A program made the translations under genes and the position numbers. This document shows positions 8,556-16,929 of a stretch of DNA of 64,000 nt, piece after piece; positions within the stretch are counted from its first letter, which is position 1, and each line of letters starts with the position of its first letter. The notes under the pieces were generated by a model, which searched no databases, was not told the DNA's origin, and worked only from the letters and a program-made list of their open reading frames with translations. The stretch spans positions 1,054,001-1,118,000 of the forward strand of contig NZ_JAYMYY010000001.1 in the NCBI RefSeq assembly GCF_039889165.1, in the 5' to 3' direction. This DNA is from Pseudocitrobacter cyperus. GTDB taxonomy: Bacteria > Pseudomonadota > Gammaproteobacteria > Enterobacterales > Enterobacteriaceae.

Positions 8556-10229
8556 TTACTCGCCTTTAGCTGCTTTGAATGCTTCAGCCATTGCGTTGGA
8601 GAAGTTGCCGTCTTCCTGTTTGTTGTTAACAGTAGCGATTGCATCTTTCTCGTCAGCTTCGTCTTTAGCACGTACAGACAGGCTGATTGCACGGTTTTTG
8701 CGGTCAACACCGGTGAATTTAGCTTCAACGTCGTCGCCTACGCTCAGAACCAGAGTTGCATCTTCAACGCGGTCACGGGATGCTTCAGAAGCACGCAGGT
8801 AACCTTCAACGCCGTCAGCCAGTTCTACGGTTGCGCCTTTAGCGTCAACTGCAGTTACTTTACCGTTTACGATAGCGCCTTTCTTGTTCAGAGCAACCCA
8901 GTTGTTGAACGGATCTTCTGCGAGCTGTTTAACGCCCAGGGAGATACGTTCACGTTCTGCGTCAACCTGCAGTACAACTGCAGCGATTTCGTCGCCTTTT
9001 TTGTATTCACGAACTGCTTCTTCGCCTGCAACGTTCCAGGAGATGTCAGACAGGTGAACCAGGCCGTCGATGCCGCCGTCCAGGCCGATGAAGATACCGA
9101 AGTCAGTGATAGACTTGATTTTACCTTCAACACGGTCACCCTTGTTGTGGGTTTCCGCGAACTGCTGCCATGGGTTGTTTTTGCACTGCTTCAGACCCAG
9201 GGAGATACGACGACGTTCTTCGTCGATATCCAGAACCATAACTTCCACTACGTCGCCAACGTTAACAACTTTGGACGGGTGGATGTTTTTGTTGGTCCAA
9301 TCCATTTCGGAAACGTGAACCAGGCCTTCAACGCCTTCTTCGATTTCAACGAAGCAGCCGTAGTCGGTCAGGTTGGTCACGCGACCAGTCAGTTTGGTAC
9401 CTTCCGGATAACGCTTAGCGATAGCTACCCATGGATCTTCGCCCAGTTGTTTCAGGCCCAGAGATACACGAGTACGTTCGCGGTCGAATTTCAGCACTTT
9501 AACAGTGATTTCGTCGCCAACGTTTACGATTTCGCTCGGATGCTTAACGCGTTTCCATGCCATGTCGGTGATGTGCAGCAGGCCGTCAACGCCACCCAGA
9601 TCAACGAATGCACCGTAGTCAGTGAGGTTCTTAACGATACCTTTAACTTCCATGCCTTCTTGCAGGTTTTCCAGCAGTTGATCGCGTTCTGCGCTGTTTT
9701 CGGATTCGATAACGGCACGACGGGAAACAACAACGTTGTTACGTTTCTGATCAAGCTTGATTACTTTGAACTCAAGCTCTTTGCCTTCCAGGTGCAGAGT
9801 ATCGCGAACCGGACGAACGTCTACCAGAGAACCTGGCAGGAACGCACGAATACCGTTCAGCTCAACAGTGAAGCCACCTTTAACTTTGCCGTTGATAACA
9901 CCGGTAACAGTTTCAGCTTCTTCGTATGCTTTTTCCAGCGTGATCCAGGCTTCGTGACGCTTAGCTTTCTCACGGGACAGCAGAGTTTCACCGAAGCCGT
10001 CTTCTACTGCATCCAGAGCAACGTCAACTTCGTCACCAACCTGGATTTCCAGTTCGCCAGCCGCGTTTTTGAACTGTTCTGCCGGAATAGCAGACTCAGA
10101 TTTCAGGCCCGCATCAACCAGAACGACGTCTTTATCGATAGAGACAACAACGCCACGAACGATGGAACCCGGGCGGGTTTCGATTTCTTTTAAGGATTCT
10201 TCAAAGAGTTGAGCAAAAGATTCAGTCAT
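8556..10229 (-). CDS. rpsA: 30S ribosomal protein S1
   Basis: RNA-binding ribosomal protein that captures and unfolds mRNA on the 30S subunit. It has 557 residues, the standard enterobacterial length. Six S1-type OB-fold repeats are visible from recurring motifs such as GAFVDLGGVDGLLHITDMAW, GCFVEIEEGVEGLVHVSEM and GIFIGLDGGIDGLVHLSDI. Codon use is strongly biased, as expected for a highly expressed gene. It sits between cmk and ihfB as in E. coli. The family represses its own translation; the leader here (10230-10341) was not resolved further. Confidence 0.98.
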   Translation of the reverse strand: MTESFAQLFEESLKEIETRPGSIVRGVVVSIDKDVVLVDAGLKSESAIPAEQFKNAAGELEIQVGDEVDVALDAVEDGFGETLLSREKAKRHEAWITLEKAYEEAETVTGVINGKVKGGFTVELNGIRAFLPGSLVDVRPVRDTLHLEGKELEFKVIKLDQKRNNVVVSRRAVIESENSAERDQLLENLQEGMEVKGIVKNLTDYGAFVDLGGVDGLLHITDMAWKRVKHPSEIVNVGDEITVKVLKFDRERTRVSLGLKQLGEDPWVAIAKRYPEGTKLTGRVTNLTDYGCFVEIEEGVEGLVHVSEMDWTNKNIHPSKVVNVGDVVEVMVLDIDEERRRISLGLKQCKNNPWQQFAETHNKGDRVEGKIKSITDFGIFIGLDGGIDGLVHLSDISWNVAGEEAVREYKKGDEIAAVVLQVDAERERISLGVKQLAEDPFNNWVALNKKGAIVNGKVTAVDAKGATVELADGVEGYLRASEASRDRVEDATLVLSVGDDVEAKFTGVDRKNRAISLSVRAKDEADEKDAIATVNNKQEDGNFSNAMAEAFKAAKGE

Positions 10230-10341
10230 GTTTAATCTTCAGGTTTCATATTTAACGTCCACCTGGCTCCGTGCCGGATGGGGTTGTTTAACATACCCGC
10301 TGTCAATCCATTGCAACGGGGGTACTGCAAATTCGGTCGCT

Positions 10342-11025
10342 TTACGCGAGAGCCAACTTTTGGCGCGCGTATTGTAGCGCTTTTTCAATCACTTGCTCAA
10401 TGCTTAAGGTGGTGGAATCCAGCACTAAAGCATCAGCAGCAGGAACCAGCGGCGCCACGGCGCGGTTGCGATCGCGGTCGTCACGTTCCTGTATCTCGGC
10501 CAAAAGGCGTTCAAAGTTAACACTAAAGCCCTTTTCCTGCAACTGCAGCATTCGGCGATTCGCGCGCTCTTCCGAGGAGGCATCAAGGAATATTTTTACT
10601 GGCGCATCAGGGAAGACCACCGTGCCCATATCGCGGCCATCGGCAATCAGACCCGGGGCTTCACGAAACGCGCGCTGGCGGCGCAGTAACGCTTCGCGAA
10701 CACGAGGGAAAGCCGCCACTTGCGACGCGGCATTCGCCACATCCTGGGTGCGGATTTCACCGCTAACGTCTTCCCCTTCCAGAATCACTTCCAGGTTGCC
10801 TTCCGTAGAGACAAAACGGACATCCAGGTGAGCGGCCAGCGGAACCAGCGCATCTTCCGACGTCAAATCGACGTGGTGATGCAGCGCGGCCAGCGCCAGA
10901 ACACGATAGATGGCTCCCGAGTCCAATAAATGCCACTGTAAAGCCTCAGCCATCGCTTTACACAGGGTGCCTTTACCCGCACCGCTTGGTCCATCAATTG
11001 TGATTACCGGGGCAACTGCCGTCAT
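10342..11025 (-). CDS. cmk: Cytidylate kinase
   Basis: Phosphorylates CMP and dCMP with ATP in pyrimidine nucleotide recycling. The P-loop GPSGAGKGT lies at about residues 12-20. It has 227 residues from the ATG at 11025, matching the E. coli MTAIAPVITIDG start; the in-frame start at 11043 is rejected because GGAG lies just ahead of 11025. It is upstream of rpsA as usual. In E. coli ycaL lies between cmk and aroA; that gene is absent here. Confidence 0.97.
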   Translation of the reverse strand: MTAVAPVITIDGPSGAGKGTLCKAMAEALQWHLLDSGAIYRVLALAALHHHVDLTSEDALVPLAAHLDVRFVSTEGNLEVILEGEDVSGEIRTQDVANAASQVAAFPRVREALLRRQRAFREAPGLIADGRDMGTVVFPDAPVKIFLDASSEERANRRMLQLQEKGFSVNFERLLAEIQERDDRDRNRAVAPLVPAADALVLDSTTLSIEQVIEKALQYARQKLALA

Positions 11026-11162
11026 CTTTATCTCCTTCAACACAAGGCGTATAGAACCTAAACGCGCGCATTATACGCATGTCTACGCCTGACAGTTACC
11101 TTTGTCTGCGAATTACGAAATTAACGCCAAAAATGGTAGGAATAGTGAACACTAATTATAGC

Positions 11163-11183
11163 GGGCTGGCGCAGGGCCAGCCC
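11163..11183 (-). terminator. Hairpin after aroA
   Basis: An 8-bp perfect GC-rich stem (11163-11170 with 11176-11183) lies about 30 bp beyond the aroA stop. No strong U-tract follows on the minus strand, so terminator strength is uncertain. Confidence 0.45.
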
Positions 11184-11214
11184 GAAAGATGACAATGTTT
11201 TACTTTTTGCTTGA

Positions 11215-12498
11215 TTAAGCCAACGTACTAATACGCGCCAACTGTTCGAAGTAGTCCGGGAAGGTCTTCGCCGTACATTTCGGATCGAGAATAGTCACCG
11301 GCGTGTCTGACAATGCCACCAGTGAGAAGCACATCGCCATACGGTGATCGTTATAGGTGCCGATTTCCGCAAATTGCAGTTTTTCCGGCGGCGTGACGCG
11401 AATGTAATCTTCGCCCTCTTCCACTTCCGCACCCACTTTGCGCAGCTCGGTCGCCATCGCGAACAAGCGATCGGTCTCTTTGACACGCCAGTTGTAAATA
11501 TTACGCAGCGTGGTCGTGCCCCTGGCAAACAGCGCCGCCGTGGCGATGGTCATCGCGGCATCCGGGATATGGTTCATATCCATATCAATGGCGTTCAGTT
11601 CACCACGAGTACAGGCGATGAAATCGTCGCCCCAGGTGATAGTTGCGCCCATTTTTTCCAGCACATCGGCAAAACGAATATCGCCCTGCACGCTATTACG
11701 ACCAATGCCGGTGACTTTTACCGTACCGCCACGGATCGCACCGGCCGCCAGGAAATAGGATGCAGAAGACGCATCGCCTTCAACCAGATACTGACCCGGT
11801 GACTGATATTGCTGACCACCACGTACAACAAAGTGTTGGTAGTGCTGGTTTTCCACCTCAACACCAAAGGTTTTCATCAGGTGCAGGGTGATATCGATAT
11901 ACGGTTTGGAAACCAGATCGCCTTTAATGGTGATGGTAGTGTCGTTTGGCGCTAACGGCGCGGTCATCAACAACGCAGTCAGGAACTGGCTGGATACGGT
12001 GCCGTCAACCTCAACATTGCCGCCACTAAAACCGCCCTGCAAACGCAGCGGAGGGTAGTTTTCCTGTTCCAGATATGTGATTTGCGCTCCGCCCTGACGC
12101 AGCGCGTCAACCAGATGACCGATCGGACGCTCTTTCATGCGCGGTTCGCCGGTCAGCACGATATCGTTGTGACCCAGACAGAGCGCCGCCGCCAGAGGGC
12201 GCATCGCCGTGCCCGCGTTCCCGAGGAACAATTCCAGTGATTCATTGGCCTGCAACGGGCCTGCGTTCCCCGTGACTTCACAACGGGTGCGATCGGCAGA
12301 CAAGGTGTAATGAATTCCCAGCGCACTCAGCGCATTCAGCATGTGGCGGACATCGTCGCTGTCCAGCAGGTTGGTCAGGACAGTGGTGCCGCGCGCTAAA
12401 GCTGCCAGCAGCAAGGCACGGTTAGAGACACTCTTTGAACCTGGCAGGTTAATGGTGCCATCAACACGCGCAATGGGTTGTAACGTCAGGGATTCCAT
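11215..12498 (-). CDS. aroA: 5-enolpyruvylshikimate-3-phosphate synthase
   Basis: Sixth step of the shikimate pathway: transfers enolpyruvyl from PEP to shikimate 3-phosphate. It has 427 residues from the ATG at 12498 (MESLTLQPIARV), the E. coli length; a TTG nine bases upstream is less likely. Conserved segments include LPGSKSVSNRALLLAALA, LFLGNAGTAMRPL and NWRVKETDRL. It forms the known serC-aroA pair, with a terminator-like attenuator hairpin between the two genes. Confidence 0.98.
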   Translation of the reverse strand: MESLTLQPIARVDGTINLPGSKSVSNRALLLAALARGTTVLTNLLDSDDVRHMLNALSALGIHYTLSADRTRCEVTGNAGPLQANESLELFLGNAGTAMRPLAAALCLGHNDIVLTGEPRMKERPIGHLVDALRQGGAQITYLEQENYPPLRLQGGFSGGNVEVDGTVSSQFLTALLMTAPLAPNDTTITIKGDLVSKPYIDITLHLMKTFGVEVENQHYQHFVVRGGQQYQSPGQYLVEGDASSASYFLAAGAIRGGTVKVTGIGRNSVQGDIRFADVLEKMGATITWGDDFIACTRGELNAIDMDMNHIPDAAMTIATAALFARGTTTLRNIYNWRVKETDRLFAMATELRKVGAEVEEGEDYIRVTPPEKLQFAEIGTYNDHRMAMCFSLVALSDTPVTILDPKCTAKTFPDYFEQLARISTLA

Positions 12499-12529
12499 GA
12501 AACTCAACTCTCAAATTCGCAAATAAAAC

Positions 12530-12552
12530 CCCCCGCAGAAAGGCTGCGGGGG
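12530..12552 (-). terminator. serC-aroA intercistronic attenuator
   Basis: A 9-bp stem (12530-12538 with 12544-12552), loop of 5, is followed on the minus strand by GTTTTATTTG. A partial terminator in this place is known for the E. coli serC-aroA operon and would lower aroA expression relative to serC. Confidence 0.8.
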
Positions 12553-12567
12553 ATGAAAAAGTAAAAA

Positions 12568-13656
12568 TTAACCGTGACGACGTTCGAAGTCCTGCATGAA
12601 ATCGGTCAAGGCCTGAACGCCCGCCAGCGGCATCGCGTTGTAGATTGACGCACGCATCCCACCGACAACGCGGTGGCCTTTCAGCGAATGCAGACCCGCC
12701 GCGAAGGACTCTTCAAGGAAGACTTTATCCAGTGCGCTGTCCGCCAACTGGAACGGAATATTCATGCGCGAACGGTTAGACGCCGCCACATCGTTACGAT
12801 AGAAATCGCTGTGGTCGATAACGCCATAAAGCAGTTCAGCTTTCTGCTGGTTGATGCGATCCATTGCCGCCACGCCGCCCTGCTCTTTCAGCCATTTGAA
12901 GACCAGACCCGCCAGATACCAGGCAAATGTCGGCGGCGTGTTGAACATCGAGTCGTTCTCGTTCAGCACGGAGTAATCCAGAATGGACGGACAGGCAATG
13001 TTGGCTTTGCCAAGCAGATCTTCACGCACAATGACCAGCGTCAGGCCTGCCGGGCCGATGTTTTTCTGTGCGCCCGCGTAGATCACGCCGAAACGGCTGA
13101 CATCAATCGGACGAGAAAGAATCGTTGAGGAGAAGTCCGCCGCAACGACCACATCTTTACCGAAATTCGGCGTTTCATCGATGGCGATGCCGTCGATGGT
13201 TTCATTTGGGCAGTAGTGCAGATAAGCGCTATCCGCGGAAAGCTGCCATTCGCTCATCGGCTTAACAGCGCGTTTGCCGTCAACGGTGATTTTGGCGTCA
13301 ATCACATTCGGCGTGCAGTATTTCTTCGCTTCTTTTACTGCGCTGGCCGCCCAGTAACCGGCGTCAACATAGTCTGCGGTGGTTTTATCACCCAGAATGT
13401 TCAGCGGCACACCAGCGAACTGCCCGCGACCGCCGCCATGGCAAAACAACACTTTATAATTGGAAGGGATATTGAGCAGGTCACGGAAATCCTTTTCTGC
13501 TTCTTCCGCCACGTGGATAAACTCTTTTCCACGATGGCTGACTTCCATTACTGATGTACCCAATCCGTTCCAGTCGCGTAATTCATTCTGCGCCTGTTTA
13601 AGGACATCTGCCGGTAGCATTGCCGGACCTGAACTGAAATTAAAGACCTGAGCCAT
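12568..13656 (-). CDS. serC: Phosphoserine aminotransferase
   Basis: PLP enzyme of serine biosynthesis (3-phosphohydroxypyruvate to phosphoserine), also used in pyridoxal phosphate synthesis. It has 362 residues, as in E. coli. The PLP lysine lies in YAGAQKNIGPAGLT near residue 198. The start MAQVFNFSSGPAMLP is at ATG 13656. It is first in the operon with aroA, linking serine and aromatic amino acid supply. A perfect 10-bp inverted repeat lies about 30 bp upstream of the start. Confidence 0.98.
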   Translation of the reverse strand: MAQVFNFSSGPAMLPADVLKQAQNELRDWNGLGTSVMEVSHRGKEFIHVAEEAEKDFRDLLNIPSNYKVLFCHGGGRGQFAGVPLNILGDKTTADYVDAGYWAASAVKEAKKYCTPNVIDAKITVDGKRAVKPMSEWQLSADSAYLHYCPNETIDGIAIDETPNFGKDVVVAADFSSTILSRPIDVSRFGVIYAGAQKNIGPAGLTLVIVREDLLGKANIACPSILDYSVLNENDSMFNTPPTFAWYLAGLVFKWLKEQGGVAAMDRINQQKAELLYGVIDHSDFYRNDVAASNRSRMNIPFQLADSALDKVFLEESFAAGLHSLKGHRVVGGMRASIYNAMPLAGVQALTDFMQDFERRHG

Positions 13657-13683
13657 TTCCCCTCACCGCGTTGCAATGTTGTC

Positions 13684-13707
13684 TACCCGTGTGCATTCAC
13701 ACGGGTA
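13684..13707. promoter_or_regulatory. Perfect inverted repeat in serC leader
   Basis: Arms TACCCGTGTG and CACACGGGTA (10 bp each, loop CATT) lie 27-50 bp upstream of the serC ATG. The spacing does not fit a CRP box. It may be an mRNA hairpin or an operator. No family is assigned. Confidence 0.5.
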
Positions 13708-13845
13708 TAAGTTATTCCTGTGGATATCGGTTTTATCATTCAGTGACACGCGCCGCAATGGGTAATACTGAGAGGTAAGAAAATGTGCCGTAGTTCACAC
13801 AACAGATTCGTCCATATTGACGGAATAAAATGGAGAAATCCGCTA

Positions 13846-14538
13846 TCAGGTGATACGTTTCGCGGTGCTGGCCTTCGACCATTCTGGATTTGCACAGCGT
13901 GGACATAATTGATGCTCCCCGGCTTTCAGATTGAAAATTGCGCTGCAACGAATGCAGGCATAGTCAGCCGTCTCCGGCACGACACGGTATCGCTCAGTAC
14001 AGGAGGCCGGCAGAATCACCAGTCCCGCTTTCACCTCATCATCGGCGTAGTAATAAAGGCTGATTTGCCCATTCGTTTCCATGATAGCCAGACGAAGTTG
14101 CCCAAGTTGCTCGACACCCCCGAGCCTGAGCTCCATAAAAAACTCAAACTCTGTCATGTTCGCCGATTGCAGTTTCTCCCATGCCAGCTCACCCTCTTCG
14201 ACGATTACGACGGGCTTACCTTCCAGTAAGTCCTCCAGCTTTTCGCTATGTGACATTAGCCACATCACGAGGCGATAGAGTGCCGCAAGCGTTAAGAAAA
14301 CGGCCAATACGGGCAACATGGGCACATCGTCATAAAACGCGACATCGCCTGCCGCAGAGCCTAATGTAAGAATAATCAGTACTTCAAACAGAGACATCTG
14401 GCGCACACCACGTCGCCCTGTGATTTTCAGAAAGAGAAAAACAAGCACAAACGTATAAAGCGAGCGGAGCGCTACTTCGCCAAGGAAATCCAGAGGGACT
14501 TTATCCAGCGCCATACGGTGAAGGTCGAACGATTTCAT
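13846..14538 (-). CDS. ycaP: YcaP, DUF421/YetF-type inner-membrane protein
   Basis: A 230-residue protein, identical in length to E. coli YcaP. Three hydrophobic segments occupy about residues 25-100 (LRSLYTFVLVFLFLKITGRRG, VLIILTLGSAAGDVAFYDDV), followed by a soluble DUF421 domain and a C-terminal zinc-ribbon-like tail with CIRC and CPRC pairs. Biochemical function is unknown. A CRISPR mini-array sits 68 bp upstream, transcribed in the same direction, so array transcripts could read into this gene. Confidence 0.93.
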   Translation of the reverse strand: MKSFDLHRMALDKVPLDFLGEVALRSLYTFVLVFLFLKITGRRGVRQMSLFEVLIILTLGSAAGDVAFYDDVPMLPVLAVFLTLAALYRLVMWLMSHSEKLEDLLEGKPVVIVEEGELAWEKLQSANMTEFEFFMELRLGGVEQLGQLRLAIMETNGQISLYYYADDEVKAGLVILPASCTERYRVVPETADYACIRCSAIFNLKAGEHQLCPRCANPEWSKASTAKRIT

Positions 14539-14606
14539 TTTTATACCTGACAGGGGAGTTGCGAATAAGAATAGACCAGGCGGGGTGACACTGTGGGGAT
14601 GGGGAT

Positions 14607-14754
14607 TTTGTGAGCTGCTTGTACGGCAGTGAACTTAACCAACTGTGCTGGAAGACTTCCGAGATGTTTCTAAGCTGCCCATACGGCAGTGAACCGACGC
14701 GTCTGCGTCTTCCTGCCGTCGAGAATTTTCTAAGCTGCCCATGCGGCAGTGAAC
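14607..14754 (-). CRISPR. Type I-F mini-array, 3 repeats and 2 spacers
   Basis: Three 28-bp repeats at 14607-14634, 14667-14694 and 14727-14754 are separated by two 32-bp spacers. Read on the plus strand the repeats end in GGCAGTGAAC, as in the main array beside cas1 at 56.1-56.8 kb. The crRNA strand is the minus strand (GTTCACTGCC start), so the leader lies to the right. The left, leader-distal repeat is divergent (TTTGTGAGCTGCTTG start). Repeats 2 and 3 differ from the main array in the hairpin loop (GTATG and GCATG). No cas gene is near; the I-F cas operon starts about 33 kb away. Confidence 0.95.
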
Positions 14755-14864
14755 TCAACCCTTCCCATTCTATCCGACTGTTTTCTTAGATAAAAACGCT
14801 AATACCACCCCTTGCCCCATTTTTTTCTTACCTCATAAACCCCGAATAAAAATCAACAACTTAC
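14755..14864 (-). promoter_or_regulatory. Leader of the mini-array
   Basis: This AT-rich stretch resembles the leader of the main array at matching distances. A GTAAGTTGTTGATTTT block ends the leader at 110 nt from the first repeat (GTAACTAATTGATTTT at 109 nt in the main array). A TTATGA motif begins 78 nt from the repeat (77 in the main array), and TTGA abuts the repeat in both. The remainder of the gap (14865-15033) presumably holds the ycaO promoter, which I could not place. Confidence 0.7.
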
Positions 14865-15033
14865 AAGCAGCCGCAAATAAAGAGTTTCGTGGCAGCCAAA
14901 ATATTCACATCTTCCATCTCGCTTTCTGAGGTCACACTCCGCCCCTGTTCGACCTTAAAATCAATGAAGATAGCGTCATTCATCCAAACCCCGTATCATT
15001 GCGCACCTTATGCACAATAGAAATGAGACCGTC

Positions 15034-16800
15034 ATGACGCAAACCTATATCCCCGGCAAAGATGCCGCACTGGAAGATTCCATCGCTCGCTTCCAGCAAA
15101 AACTGCTCGACCTGGGCTTTAACATCGAAGAGGCCTCCTGGCTGAATCCGGTGCCAAACGTCTGGTCTGTGCATATTCGCGACAAAGCGTGCTCGCTGTG
15201 CTTTACCAACGGTAAAGGCGCAACCAAAAAAGCCGCGCTGGCGTCTGCATTAGGGGAGTATTTCGAGCGCCTGTCGACTAACTACTTCTTCGCCGATTTC
15301 TGGCTGGGCGAGAAAATCGCTAACGGCCCATTCGTGCATTATCCGAACGAAAAATGGTTTCCAATCCCGGAAGATGACGAATTGCCGGAAGGCCTGCTCG
15401 ATGCGCGTCTGCGTGCGTTCTACGATCCGGACGATCAACTGACCGGCAGCCTGATGGTCGATCTGCAATCGGGCAACACCGATCGCGGTGTTTGCGGCCT
15501 GCCGTTTACCCGCCAGTCCGATGGTGAAACTATTTATATTCCGATGAACATCGTCGGCAATCTGTACGTTTCTAACGGTATGTCAGCGGGCAACACTGCT
15601 AACGAAGCGCGTGTGCAGGGCCTGTCGGAAGTGTTTGAGCGTCACATCAAAAACCGCATTATCGCCGAGAGCATCAGCCTGCCGGAAATTCCGCAAGAGG
15701 TGATGGCGCGCTACCCGGGCGTCGTGGCATCTATCGAAAAACTGGAAGCGGAAGGTTTCCCAATCTTTGCTTACGACGGTTCTTTAGGCGGCAAATACCC
15801 GGTTATTTGCGTCGTGCTGTTCAATCCGGCAAACGGCACCTGCTTTGCCTCCTTCGGCGCGCATCCGGACTTTGGCGTCGCGCTCGAGCGTACCGTCACA
15901 GAACTGCTTCAGGGCCGTGGCCTGAAAGATCTGGACGTGTTCACACCGCCAACCTTCGATGATGAAGAAGTCGCCGAGCACGCCAACCTGGAAACCCACT
16001 TCATCGACTCCAGCGGTTTGATCTCCTGGGATCTCTTTAAGCAGGATGCCGACTACCCGTTTGTGGACTGGAATTTCTCCGGCACCACTGAAGAAGAGTT
16101 CGCTACCCTGATGGCGATTTTCAACGCGGAAGATAAAGAAGTGTACATCGCGGATTACGAGCATTTAGGTGTATATGCCTGCCGTATCCTGGTGCCGGGC
16201 ATGTCCGATATCTATCCGGCGGAAGATCTGTGGCTCGCTAATAACAATATGGGTAGCCACCTGCGCGAAACCATTCTGACGCTGCCAGACAGCAAGTGGG
16301 AAAAAGAAGAGTACCTGAATCTCATCGAACAACTTGATGAAGAAGGGCTGGACGATTTCACCCGTGTGCGTGAATTACTGGGCCTTGCGACCGGCAAAGA
16401 TAACGGTTGGTATACGCTGCGTGTCGGCGAACTGAAAGCCATGCTGGCGTTGGCAGGCGGAGATATGGAACAGGCGCTGATCTGGACGGAATGGACGATG
16501 GAATTTAACGCATCGATATTCAGCGCGGAGCGGGCTAACTATTATCGTTGTCTGCAAACCCTGCTGCTGCTCTCGCAGGAAGAGGATCGTCAGCCACTTC
16601 AGTACCTGAATGCCTTTGTGCGCATGTATGGCGTTGACGCCGTAGAAGCCGCCAGTGCCGCACTGAGCGGTGAAGCGCCGTTCTACGGTTTACAGGCTGT
16701 CGACAACGGCCTGGAAGCCTTCCCTGCGCACCAGTCACTGCTTGAAGCCTACGAAAAGCTGCAGTGTGCAAAAGCTGCGTTTTGGTCAAACCAGGGCTAA
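15034..16800 (+). CDS. ycaO: YcaO-domain protein
   Basis: Founding YcaO protein, an ATP-binding fold related to cyclodehydratases that activate amide backbones. In E. coli it is linked to beta-methylthiolation of ribosomal protein S12 with RimO. It has 588 residues from the ATG at 15034 (MTQTYIPGKDAALED), preferred over 15010 by homology. The YcaO domain fills about residues 1-400 (GKGATKKAALASALGEYFERLS, ARVQGLSEVFERH), and a C-terminal TPR-like part follows. It is followed by a strong terminator, so it is separate from focA. Confidence 0.95.
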   Translation: MTQTYIPGKDAALEDSIARFQQKLLDLGFNIEEASWLNPVPNVWSVHIRDKACSLCFTNGKGATKKAALASALGEYFERLSTNYFFADFWLGEKIANGPFVHYPNEKWFPIPEDDELPEGLLDARLRAFYDPDDQLTGSLMVDLQSGNTDRGVCGLPFTRQSDGETIYIPMNIVGNLYVSNGMSAGNTANEARVQGLSEVFERHIKNRIIAESISLPEIPQEVMARYPGVVASIEKLEAEGFPIFAYDGSLGGKYPVICVVLFNPANGTCFASFGAHPDFGVALERTVTELLQGRGLKDLDVFTPPTFDDEEVAEHANLETHFIDSSGLISWDLFKQDADYPFVDWNFSGTTEEEFATLMAIFNAEDKEVYIADYEHLGVYACRILVPGMSDIYPAEDLWLANNNMGSHLRETILTLPDSKWEKEEYLNLIEQLDEEGLDDFTRVRELLGLATGKDNGWYTLRVGELKAMLALAGGDMEQALIWTEWTMEFNASIFSAERANYYRCLQTLLLLSQEEDRQPLQYLNAFVRMYGVDAVEAASAALSGEAPFYGLQAVDNGLEAFPAHQSLLEAYEKLQCAKAAFWSNQG

Positions 16801-16847
16801 AAGCCCTGAGAATAAGTAGGTTTAAAGATTACTCTACGCTATATTAT

Positions 16848-16877
16848 GGGGCCGTTTAACGGCCCTTTTTTTATTTT
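16848..16877 (+). terminator. Rho-independent terminator of ycaO
   Basis: A GGGCCGTT/AACGGCCC stem is followed by a run of seven T and further T-rich sequence, 48 bp after the ycaO stop. Confidence 0.9.
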
Positions 16878-16929
16878 AAAAAATACGCAAACTGATTTGT
16901 GATAATTAAGTTACGTATGGGTAAACACT

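Noticed and set aside
9054..10193. 379-residue plus-strand open frame across rpsA
   Set aside because: Antisense shadow of the highly codon-biased rpsA; no ribosome site or homology pattern.
14501..14758. 85-residue frame with repeated SLPYGQLR units
   Set aside because: The repeated peptide is only the translation of CRISPR repeats in the mini-array.
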